Shown: positions 8,294-15,344 of the stretch, in pieces
Layout of the letters: each line of letters starts with the position of its first letter
Position numbering within the stretch: position 1 is the stretch's first letter
Source: JAURVT01 sp049059935
GTDB taxonomy: Bacteria; Actinomycetota; Actinomycetes; Propionibacteriales; Nocardioidaceae
Length of the DNA stretch: 55,276 nt
Assembly: GCF_049059935.1 (NCBI RefSeq)
Contig: NZ_JBMGQR010000024.1
Coordinates: 1 to 55,276 of the forward strand
Direction: 5' to 3'
The notes under the pieces: generated by a model
What the model was told of the DNA's origin: nothing
Databases searched by the model: none
What the model saw: only the letters and a program-made list of their open reading frames with translations
Program-made: the position numbers and the translations under genes

Positions 8294-9270
8294 CCGGACT
8301 CAAGCGCACCACCGAGAAGAACCTGATGGTCTTCTCGGGCCGGGCCCACCCGTCGCTCGCCGAGGAGGTCGTCGACCTCCTGGGCACCGGGCTCGTCCCC
8401 ACCACGGCCTACGACTTCGCCAACGGCGAGATCTACGTCCGGTTCGAGGAGTCGGTGCGCGGGTGCGACGCGTTCGTCATCCAGAGCCACAACGCGCCGC
8501 TCAACGACGCGATCATGGAGCACCTGATCATGGTCGACGCGCTCAAGCGCGCCTCGGCCAAGCGCATCACCGTCATCCAGCCGTTCTACGGCTACGCGCG
8601 CCAGGACAAGAAGCACCGCGGACGCGAGCCGATCTCGGCCCGCCTGATGGCCGACATGTTCAAGGCGGCCGGCGCCGACCGGCTGATGACCGTCGACCTG
8701 CACACCGCCCAGATCCAGGGCTACTTCGACGGCCCCGTCGACCACCTGATCGCGATGCCGATCCTGGCCGAGCACGTCATGGCCAACTACGGCGGCGAGC
8801 CGCTCGCCGTCGTCTCGCCCGACGCCGGCCGGATCAAGGTCGCCGAGTCGTGGGCCGAGGAGCTCGGGGGAGTGCCCCTGGCCTTCATCCACAAGACGCG
8901 CGACGTCGACCGCCCCAACGAGACCAAGGCCAACCGCGTCGTGGGCGAGGTCGAGGGCCGCGTGTGCGTGCTCGTCGACGACCTGATCGACACCGGCGGC
9001 ACCATCGTCCAGGCCGCCGACGCGCTCAAGGCCGCCGGTGCGGCCGACGTGATCATCGCCGCCACCCACGCGGTGTTCTCCGGCCCGGCCACCGACCGGC
9101 TGAAGAACTCCTGCGCCCGGGAGGTCATCGTCACCAACACGCTGCCGATCAGCGACGAGCGCCGCTTCGACAAGCTCACCGAGCTCTCCATCGCCCCGCT
9201 GCTCTCGCGCGCCGTCCGTGAGGTCTTCGAGGACGGCTCGGTCACGAGCCTGTTCAACGGCAAGGCCTGA
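8290..9270 (+). CDS. prs: Ribose-phosphate pyrophosphokinase (PRPP synthetase)
   Basis: The enzyme converts ribose-5-phosphate and ATP into PRPP for nucleotide, His and Trp synthesis. The GTG at 8290 overlaps the glmU stop by 4 nt, so the two are translationally coupled. The 326-residue product starts with the typical 'KNLMVFSGRAHP' segment. It carries FYGYARQDKKHRGREPIS (catalytic flexible loop region), the DLHTAQIQGYF segment and the PRPP-binding loop VLVDDLIDTGGT near residues 227-238. Length and all motifs are normal. Confidence 0.97.
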   Translation: MTGLKRTTEKNLMVFSGRAHPSLAEEVVDLLGTGLVPTTAYDFANGEIYVRFEESVRGCDAFVIQSHNAPLNDAIMEHLIMVDALKRASAKRITVIQPFYGYARQDKKHRGREPISARLMADMFKAAGADRLMTVDLHTAQIQGYFDGPVDHLIAMPILAEHVMANYGGEPLAVVSPDAGRIKVAESWAEELGGVPLAFIHKTRDVDRPNETKANRVVGEVEGRVCVLVDDLIDTGGTIVQAADALKAAGAADVIIAATHAVFSGPATDRLKNSCAREVIVTNTLPISDERRFDKLTELSIAPLLSRAVREVFEDGSVTSLFNGKA

Positions 9271-9285
9271 GCCCTGGACCTCCAG

Positions 9286-10161
9286 GTGGCCGTGGTGGTG
9301 GTCAACTACGGCTCGCACGACCTGCTGGACGCCGACCACTTCGAGGCCCTGTCCGGCACCTCGGGGGTCGAGCTGGTGGTCGTCGACAACCTCCACTCCG
9401 CCGACGAGCGGGTCGCCGTGGCGCGGGTGTGCCGGGAACGCGGCTTCGACCTGCTCGCCCTCGACACGAACACGGGGTTCGGTGCCGCGGTCAACCGCGG
9501 CGTCGCGCACGCGCGCCGGTCACGGTCGCTGGACGCCGTGGTGCTGCTGAACCCCGACGCGGTGCTGGAGCGCGACGTCCTCGTCAGGCTCGCGGAGACC
9601 GTGGCGGCCGACGCCCCGCAGCTCCTATGCCCCACGGTGCTGAAGCGCGACGGCAGCACGTGGTTCGGCGGGGGCGAGCTGTTGATGGACCACGGGCGCA
9701 CCCGGACCGCGGGGGTCGACGTCACCCGCGCGGAGCACCCCTGGGTGACCGGGGCCTGCCTGGCCTTCCAGCCCGACCTGTGGGACCGCCTCGGCGGGTT
9801 CGACGAGCGCTACTTCATGTACTGGGAGGACATCGACCTGAGCTTCCGTGCGCGGCGGCTGGGCGCGCGGGTGGTCGTCGACCGCGAGCTGACCGTGCTC
9901 CACGACGTCGGTGCGACCCAGGGCTCGGTGACCAAGAGCGACCTGTACCGCCGGTACAACTGCCGCAACCGCCTGCTGTTCGCCGCCGTCAGCCTTCCTC
10001 GTCGTCGCGCCGTCCGCTGGGTGCTGCACGCTCCTGGCTACGCCTGGCTGATCCTGCGGCGCGACGGCAAGCGCCCGCTCGTGCGCCGTCCGGTGTCGAT
10101 GCTGTGGTCGGTGCTCCGGGGCACCGCCGAGGGCGTCGCGTTCGTGCTGAGGGGCCGGTAG
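9286..10161 (+). CDS. Family 2 glycosyltransferase, rhamnosyltransferase-like
   Basis: The 291-residue product opens with the GT-A strand VVVVNYGSHD and shows the LLNPDA metal-binding segment. It also has the TGACLAFQPDLWDRLGGFDERYFMYWEDIDLSFR stretch (split here by description: acceptor loop, then ED-W-D-E catalytic region), which is typical of WbbL/RfbF-like rhamnosyltransferases. It probably adds a sugar to a cell-wall linkage unit or surface glycan. It starts 15 nt after the prs stop, so it is probably read in the glmU-prs operon. In M. tuberculosis this prs-rplY gap holds a lipoprotein gene (lpqT) instead. No clear Shine-Dalgarno precedes the GTG, and the exact start is uncertain. The donor sugar is not known from sequence. 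Confidence 0.85.
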   Translation: MAVVVVNYGSHDLLDADHFEALSGTSGVELVVVDNLHSADERVAVARVCRERGFDLLALDTNTGFGAAVNRGVAHARRSRSLDAVVLLNPDAVLERDVLVRLAETVAADAPQLLCPTVLKRDGSTWFGGGELLMDHGRTRTAGVDVTRAEHPWVTGACLAFQPDLWDRLGGFDERYFMYWEDIDLSFRARRLGARVVVDRELTVLHDVGATQGSVTKSDLYRRYNCRNRLLFAAVSLPRRRAVRWVLHAPGYAWLILRRDGKRPLVRRPVSMLWSVLRGTAEGVAFVLRGR

Positions 10162-10216
10162 GAGCCTCGCCGGGTGGCGCCTGCCCGCCGATTGTCCTCC
10201 CGATGCCGGTGTCCCG

Positions 10217-10222
10217 TAGGAT
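10217..10222 (+). promoter_or_regulatory. Candidate -10 hexamer TAGGAT for rplY
   Basis: TAGGAT is a strong actinobacterial -10, with a possible -35 TTGTCC at 10192-10197 (19-bp spacing). It implies an untranslated leader of about 135 nt before rplY. The leader shows no recognised riboswitch. Confidence 0.45.
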
Positions 10223-10364
10223 GTTCAAGTTGCCTCGGCGAGGGTCGACGCCCTGTGCGTCACCGTGATCGACGCGGTGCTCGCTCCAGCGCGCACGCGA
10301 CCGCGCCCAGGTTCCCTCTGACGAGAACCACCAGACGAGCACCGACGAGCAGGAGTGACACGCG

Positions 10365-11054
10365 ATGTCCGAGACGATCATCCAGGCCGAGACCCGCACC
10401 GAGTTCGGCAAGGGCGCCGCCCGCCGCATCCGGCGCGCCGATCGCGTGCCCGCCGTGCTCTACGGCCACGGCACCGACCCCGTGCACGTCTCGCTGCCCG
10501 GCCACTCGCTGATGCTGGCGCTGAAGAACTCCAACGCGCTGCTGTCGATCGAGGTCGGCTCGGACAAGCACCTCGCCCTGCCCCGTCAGGTGCAGCGCGA
10601 CCCGATCAAGGGCTTCCTCGAGCACGTCGACCTCCTCATCGTCCGCAAGGGCGAGAAGGTCTCGGTCGAGGTCCCGCTGCACGTCACCGGCGAGCCCGCC
10701 CCCGGCACCCTCGTGGTCACCGAGTACAACGAGATCACCGTCGAGGCCGAGGCCACGAACATCCCCGAGTCGGTCGAGCTGTCCGTCGAGGGCCTCGAGG
10801 CCGGCACCCAGATCCTGGCCTCCGAGCTCACCCTGCCCGAGGGCTCGACCCTCGAGCTCGACCCCGAGACGCTGGTCGTCAACATCACCCTCGCGCCCAC
10901 GGCCGAGGAGATCGACGCCGAGCTGGCCGAGGCCGAGGAGGAGGCCGGCATCGAGCGCGACGAGGCCACCGAGACCTCCGGCGACGACGCTCCCGCCACC
11001 GCCGAGGCGAACGCCGAGGCCGGCGAGGGCGAGTCCTCCTCCGACGACGAGTGA
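10365..11054 (+). CDS. rplY: 50S ribosomal protein L25 / general stress protein Ctc
   Basis: The 229-residue protein has the L25 5S-rRNA-binding domain at 1-95 (TRTEFGKGAARRIRRADRVPAVLYG). A TL5/CTC C-terminal beta domain follows at about 100-185. A very acidic tail of Glu, Ala and Asp runs from 186 to the end. The long CTC form with an acidic tail is common in actinobacteria. ATG at 10365 is preceded by AGGAG. The stop overlaps the start of pth by 4 nt (GTGA), as expected for the conserved rplY-pth pair. Confidence 0.96.
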   Translation: MSETIIQAETRTEFGKGAARRIRRADRVPAVLYGHGTDPVHVSLPGHSLMLALKNSNALLSIEVGSDKHLALPRQVQRDPIKGFLEHVDLLIVRKGEKVSVEVPLHVTGEPAPGTLVVTEYNEITVEAEATNIPESVELSVEGLEAGTQILASELTLPEGSTLELDPETLVVNITLAPTAEEIDAELAEAEEEAGIERDEATETSGDDAPATAEANAEAGEGESSSDDE

Positions 11055-11653
11055 CCACCGGCGTGACCGAGGCCGTCGACGGGCCCTGGCTCGTCGTCGG
11101 CCTCGGCAACGCGGGCGCGAAGTACGCGGACACCCGGCACAACATCGGGGTCATGGTCTGCGACCTGATCGCCGGGCGGGTGGGCTCGTCCTGGAAGCGT
11201 GACCGGTCGGGCCTCGCCGAGGTGGTGGAGAGCCGCCTGGGCATCGGCGGCCCGCGGGTCGTCCTGGCACGGTCGCGCGGGTACATGAACGAGTCCGGCG
11301 GACCGGTCTCGGCGCTGTCGAAGTTCTACGGCGTGCCCGCTGGGCGGGTGGTCGCCGTGCACGACGAGCTCGATCTCGACCTCGGGCGCCTGCGGGTGAA
11401 GCTCGGGGGTGGTGACAACGGTCACAACGGTCTGCGGTCCATGAGGGCCTCGCTGGGCACCGGCGACTTCCTGCGCGTGCGGGTGGGCGTCGGACGCCCG
11501 CCCGGTCGTCAGGACCCGGCCGACTACGTGCTCAAACCCTTCGCACGCAGGGAGAACGCCGATCTGGACGAGGTCGTGGACCGCGCGGCGGACGCCGTCG
11601 GCGAGCTCGTGACGCACGGCCTCGAACACGTCCAGAACGCGTATAACAGGTGA
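11051..11653 (+). CDS. pth: Peptidyl-tRNA hydrolase
   Basis: The enzyme frees tRNA from prematurely released peptidyl-tRNA. The GTG at 11051 overlaps the rplY stop, giving a 200-residue protein of normal size. Visible motifs are LVVGLGNAGAKYADTRHNIG with catalytic His at about 30, GYMNESGG, HDELDL with the conserved Asp near 104, and GGDNGHNGLRS. It is the last gene of the left housekeeping block; accessory polysaccharide genes follow. Confidence 0.96.
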   Translation: MTTGVTEAVDGPWLVVGLGNAGAKYADTRHNIGVMVCDLIAGRVGSSWKRDRSGLAEVVESRLGIGGPRVVLARSRGYMNESGGPVSALSKFYGVPAGRVVAVHDELDLDLGRLRVKLGGGDNGHNGLRSMRASLGTGDFLRVRVGVGRPPGRQDPADYVLKPFARRENADLDEVVDRAADAVGELVTHGLEHVQNAYNR

Positions 11654-11871
11654 ATGTTGCTTCTGGTGCCTCGTCGGTGACCGGTGTCCGTTCTGCCTGG
11701 ATCGGGAATCCTCAAGATCTTCGATGGGGGGTCCGCGGGCCCTCAGGTTCCTATAACATAGGCAGAGCCGGGAGGGGTTGAGGGTCGCAAGACCGTCTGT
11801 ACCCACAGGGGTCCCGGAGCTCGTGTGTTCAGTGGGCCGGCGGGTCCAAATCGTGGTCTCGGAGACCTGCC
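11654..11871 (+). promoter_or_regulatory. Leader region of the polysaccharide locus with candidate promoter and palindromes
   Basis: This 218-bp gap has a candidate -10 TATAAC at 11752-11757, so a leader of about 108 nt would precede the priming transferase. Within it, GGTC-GCAA-GACC (11783-11794) can form a hairpin with a GNRA tetraloop. The 13-bp palindrome GGTCTC-G-GAGACC (11855-11867) covers the ribosome binding site GGAGA of the next gene. I could not match the leader to a known riboswitch. Confidence 0.35.
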
Positions 11872-13332
11872 GTGAGTTCTGCAGATCCTGACTTCGTCTT
11901 CTTCCGTGCGCCCTTCGTCCGCGAGGACCACTCGGTGTCCGGGGGACGCCTCGAGGTCGCGTCGTCGACGCCGTCGCCCTCGTCGCACCCGGGTGGGACG
12001 ACCCGTGCCCGCCACAGCTCGCGGCTGGTCCGCGTGCTGGTCACCGTCGTCGTCACGTCGTGGGCCCTCTGGGCCCTGGGGCCCGAGGCCCTGACGACCT
12101 GGGCGGTCTCGGCCGCCGTGACCGTGCTCCTCGTCGCACGCACCACCTTCACGCCCAAGCTCGACGTCGCCAGCGAGGTGGCCTACGTCAAGCGCACCAG
12201 CGCACTGCTGCTGGTGCTGCTCCTCGTCCTGACGCTGTCCGGCGCGGTGCCGCTGGAGCCCGCCCGCGTCGTGTTCGCCGCAGGTGTGGTCAGCGCGCTC
12301 ACCCTGCTGCTCGTGGCCGGTCTCCAGGGGCTGCGCGAGCCTCCTCGTCGCATCCTGCTCGTCGGGGACCGCAAGGCCGTCGGCGACCTGATCAGCCAGT
12401 GGCACCAGCACCCCAGCGTCGACATCCGCGGCGTCTGCCTCGACGACGAGTCCGCCGAGGAGAGCGGTGCGTCCGTCGACGGGGTGGCCGTCCTCGGCAC
12501 CCTCGGCGACGTCTCGCTGCTCGCCGAGCGCCACGGCATCGACCAGGTGGTCGTCGCTCCCGGTCCGCGGATCTCCGCCTACGACGTCCGTCGTCTCACC
12601 TGGGGCCTGGAGCACGGTCGGACGGCTCTGGCCGTGGCGGCAGAGGTCCACGGCGCCACCCCGCACCGCATCGCTCCCGAGCTGATCGGACGACGTCTCG
12701 TCCTCGCCGTGAGCACGCCGCGACCCGGTGTGGTCCACCGTGCGATGAAGGCCGCCATCGACCGCGGCGTCGGGCTGGCCTTGCTCGCGCTCGTCGCGCC
12801 GGTGCTGATCGGGATCGCCGTCTGGGTCCGGGTCGACTCCCCGGGCCCGGCCCTGTTCCGCCAGGTCCGCACCGGGATCGGTGGCCGCGCGTTCACCATG
12901 TACAAGCTCCGCACCATGCACGTCGACGCCGAGGAGCGCCTGGCCGAGCTCCAGGAGATGAACGACGGTGCCGGCCTGCTGTTCAAGCTGCGCAACGACC
13001 CCCGCATCACCCGCGCGGGACGCACGCTCCGTCGGACCTCCCTGGACGAGCTGCCCCAGCTGATCAACGTCGTCCGCGGGGAGATGTCGCTGATCGGGCC
13101 GCGGCCCGGCCTGCCGTCCGAGACCGAGGCCTACGACGAGTGGATCGCGCGACGCCTGCGGGTCAAGCCCGGCATGACCGGCCTGTGGCAGGTCAGCGGG
13201 AGGTCCAACCTCGGGTGGCACGAGTCGGTGCGCCTCGACCTCGACTACGTCGACAACCAGACCCTTCGCGACGAGTTCGCGATCGCGTACAAGACGCTCC
13301 GCGCCGTCATCCAGCGCGACGGTGCGATGTGA
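11872..13332 (+). CDS. Polyprenyl-phosphate sugar-1-phosphate transferase (priming glycosyltransferase of exopolysaccharide synthesis)
   Basis: This protein starts the repeat unit by moving a sugar-1-phosphate from a UDP-sugar to undecaprenyl (or decaprenyl) phosphate at the membrane. The 486-residue product has about four membrane segments between 48 and 125. A cytoplasmic nucleotide-binding-like domain with ILLVGD follows, then a fifth segment near 295-318. The C-terminal bacterial sugar transferase domain carries MYKLRTM, DPRITRAGRTLRRTSLDELPQ, GEMSLIGPRP and KPGMTGLWQVSGRS, all hallmarks of WbaP/CpsE/WcaJ enzymes. GTG at 11872 has GGAGA upstream, within a perfect palindrome. It opens the accessory polysaccharide region. 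Confidence 0.93.
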   Translation: MSSADPDFVFFRAPFVREDHSVSGGRLEVASSTPSPSSHPGGTTRARHSSRLVRVLVTVVVTSWALWALGPEALTTWAVSAAVTVLLVARTTFTPKLDVASEVAYVKRTSALLLVLLLVLTLSGAVPLEPARVVFAAGVVSALTLLLVAGLQGLREPPRRILLVGDRKAVGDLISQWHQHPSVDIRGVCLDDESAEESGASVDGVAVLGTLGDVSLLAERHGIDQVVVAPGPRISAYDVRRLTWGLEHGRTALAVAAEVHGATPHRIAPELIGRRLVLAVSTPRPGVVHRAMKAAIDRGVGLALLALVAPVLIGIAVWVRVDSPGPALFRQVRTGIGGRAFTMYKLRTMHVDAEERLAELQEMNDGAGLLFKLRNDPRITRAGRTLRRTSLDELPQLINVVRGEMSLIGPRPGLPSETEAYDEWIARRLRVKPGMTGLWQVSGRSNLGWHESVRLDLDYVDNQTLRDEFAIAYKTLRAVIQRDGAM

Positions 13333-13422
13333 GCCGGGCCACACGGCGGTCCTCCTGACCAGCACGGACGCGTCAGGTCACGGGTGATCCTCGACACGGG
13401 CTTGGACTGAGCCCGAAATCTG

Positions 13423-13428
13423 TATTAC
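13423..13428 (+). promoter_or_regulatory. Candidate -10 TATTAC upstream of the forward beta-helix gene
   Basis: TATTAC stands out in GC-rich DNA, with TTGGAC at 13402-13407 as a possible -35 (15-bp spacing, shorter than ideal). The gene starts at 13503. Similar TATTAC/TATAAC hexamers occur at 15113-15118 and 11752-11757. Confidence 0.35.
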
Positions 13429-13502
13429 GTTCGTCGATCGTTGCACCAAACGACGCGGGGGCGTCGTCCCGATGAACGACGACGACCTAGAGGACTCCTC
13501 CA

Positions 13503-15023
13503 GTGCGCCATGCTGCCAACGCCCACGTCGACCCTAACCCCGTCACCAGCCCAGCCGGAACCCACCGGAGCGACCAGCCGTCGTCGCGACCTCGGTGGAA
13601 GATCTGGATCGCGTGCCTCGCGGCGGTCGCCACCGCCGCGGCCGGAGGCGGCGCGGTGTTCGCCTCGGCGGCCACGCCGGCGTTGACCTCCCCGTTCGAG
13701 GTGCGGGCGGGCACGATCCGCCCGGCGGGCGGCACGCCGGTCCCGTCGAGCAAGACCGACGTGGCCCTGTGGTCCAACGGCAGCCGTGCCTCGATCACGT
13801 TGAAGGGGGCCGGTGAGCTGAAGATCGGTGCGATCGGTTCCTACTGCCAGGACTGGCCGATCCTCGACATCCGGGTCGACGGGAAGTTCTGGTGGCGCAC
13901 CAAGATCGTCGACGCCAAGCGGTACGGCTCCTACACGACCGGCGGCAAGGTGCTGCCGGCCGGCTCCCACGACGTCGAGATCACGCTCGCGAACGACTTC
14001 ACCGCCAACGGCTGCGACCGCAACGCGTTCGTCTCGGACGCCTGGATCACGCCGAGCTCGGGCAGCCCGGCCCCCACCACGCCCGCGCCGACCACGCCGG
14101 CGCCGACCAAGCCCGCGCCGGTCAAGCCCACGCCGACCCCGGTCAAGCCGACGCCGACGCCGGTCAAGCCCACGCCGAGCAAGCCGGCCCCCACGACGCC
14201 GGCGCCGACCACCCCCGCTCCCACCACCCCGCCGGCCTCGGGGCAGGGGCCCGGTCCGTCCAACACCGGCGTGCCCGACGGCACGAAGCTGACGGTGCAC
14301 CAGGGCGACCTGACGATCACCCAGGACGGAGCCGTCATCGACGGTCTCGACGTCCGCGGATTCGTCGACGTCCGCGCCGACCGGGTCACCATCAAGAACT
14401 CCGTGATCCGCGGCGGGCAGACCGGCAAGGTCAACCGCTCGCTCGTGGGTGCTCACGGAGGCCAGCAGGGCCTGCGGATCGTCGACACCACGCTCGTGGG
14501 TGCCTACCCGTCCCCGTACCTCGACGGGCTCAAGGGCAACAACTTCGTGGCCGACCGGGTCGACATCTCGAACGTGGTCGACACCGCGGTGATCTTCGGC
14601 TCCAACGCGACCATCCAGAACTCGTGGCTGCACGGCAACAAGCACTTCTCGCCGGACCCGCGCCAGCCGGACAACAAGAGCCACGACGACAACGTCCAGA
14701 TCGAGGGTGGCTCGAACATCCGCCTGACCAACAATCGTCTCGAAGACGCCAACAATGCGGCGGTGATGGTCACCCAGAATTGGGGTCGCACCGCTAATGT
14801 CGTATTCAGTGGAAACATTCTTTCTGGTGGCAGCTGCACGATCAATGTTTCCGAGCAGGCCAAGGGCCCGATCAACAATCTCTCCATTTCCTCGAACAAG
14901 TTCGGCCCGTCGCGCTTCCAGGGCGAGCGTTGCCCGATGAGGGTGCCCCGGTCGTCCAAGGTCGCCGTGAACGGCAACACCTGGGTCAGCAACGGCCGGC
15001 CCGCGCTGGCCAACGGCTTCTAG
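13503..15023 (+). CDS. Secreted parallel beta-helix protein with N-terminal CBM-like domain and Pro/Thr linker
   Basis: The 506-residue product has a hydrophobic signal or anchor at about 34-58. Next is a roughly 115-residue domain (DWPILDIRVDGKF, then AGSHDVEITLANDF and DRNAFVSDAW) that resembles Ca-dependent xylan-binding CBM60/CBM36 modules. A low-complexity linker of Pro, Thr, Lys and Ala spans about 187-253. A right-handed beta helix fills 258-506 (LDVRGFVDVRADRVTIKNSVIRGG, VQIEGGSNIRLTNNRLEDANNAAVMV). The helix domain is closely similar to that of the reverse-strand gene starting at 32506. A polysaccharide lyase-like or glycan-binding role is inferred; no lyase catalytic set was identified. 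AGAGG precedes the GTG. The last 100 codons are visibly less GC-rich than the rest. Confidence 0.8.
   Translation: MRHAANAHVDPNPVTSPAGTHRSDQPSSRPRWKIWIACLAAVATAAAGGGAVFASAATPALTSPFEVRAGTIRPAGGTPVPSSKTDVALWSNGSRASITLKGAGELKIGAIGSYCQDWPILDIRVDGKFWWRTKIVDAKRYGSYTTGGKVLPAGSHDVEITLANDFTANGCDRNAFVSDAWITPSSGSPAPTTPAPTTPAPTKPAPVKPTPTPVKPTPTPVKPTPSKPAPTTPAPTTPAPTTPPASGQGPGPSNTGVPDGTKLTVHQGDLTITQDGAVIDGLDVRGFVDVRADRVTIKNSVIRGGQTGKVNRSLVGAHGGQQGLRIVDTTLVGAYPSPYLDGLKGNNFVADRVDISNVVDTAVIFGSNATIQNSWLHGNKHFSPDPRQPDNKSHDDNVQIEGGSNIRLTNNRLEDANNAAVMVTQNWGRTANVVFSGNILSGGSCTINVSEQAKGPINNLSISSNKFGPSRFQGERCPMRVPRSSKVAVNGNTWVSNGRPALANGF
14068..14232 (+). repeat. Simple repeat encoding the Pro/Thr/Lys linker
   Basis: This stretch encodes APTTP, PTPVK and related units repeated about a dozen times, forming the extended linker between the CBM-like and beta-helix domains. 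Such repeats can vary in number by slippage. Confidence 0.7.
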
Positions 15024-15039
15024 CGCGGACCGCACCACG

Positions 15040-15070
15040 CGCCCGGACACCTCGTGCAGGTGTCCGGGCG
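15040..15070 (+). terminator. Strong hairpin after the forward beta-helix gene
   Basis: Perfect 13-bp stem: CGCCCGGACACCT (15040-15052) pairs with AGGTGTCCGGGCG (15058-15070) over loop CGTGC. It follows the stop at 15023 by 16 nt. There is no T-run. Confidence 0.75.
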
Positions 15071-15344
15071 TCGTGCTGCCGCGCCAAGATCAAGATTTCC
15101 TCAAGAATTCGCTATTACCCGGCGCCGCCGAAATGTCGCAAGAGCCGTGACCAATGTCTCCTGAAAGGCATTCGACTGCTCCGTTCGAGTGACCTGACGC
15201 GCATTTGGGGGAGCCTGTGCGCGAGTCGTCCTCATCCATATTGATGAATCTTGGGTCGCGTACCCGGCAAAGCGTGAAAACCCTCCGGAGGCCATGTCCG
15301 CCCCGCCTACAGTTGGGTGGTCATCACTTAGCTCGGGGGTCCCT
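15071..15344 (+). promoter_or_regulatory. AT-richer intergenic region upstream of the 1483-residue protein gene
   Basis: This non-coding stretch is much richer in A and T than its surroundings. It holds a possible -10 TATTAC at 15113-15118, the 16-bp palindrome at 15232-15247, a second candidate -10 TACAGT at 15308-15313 and a GGGGG ribosome binding site at 15335-15339. No convincing small ORF or RNA gene was seen. Confidence 0.45.
15232..15247. promoter_or_regulatory. 16-bp palindrome upstream of the third DUF5122-type gene
   Basis: TCATCCA-TA-TTGATGA, two 7-bp arms with one mismatch. It sits 97 bp before the start at 15345, and about 70-80 bp before the expected start site if TACAGT (15308) is the -10. 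The motif is shared with 1478-1493 and 3294-3309. Confidence 0.5.

Noticed and set aside
11760..11871. c-di-GMP (GEMM) or c-di-AMP riboswitch before the priming transferase
   Set aside because: A GNRA hairpin is present, but the conserved core sequences of these riboswitches could not be found.
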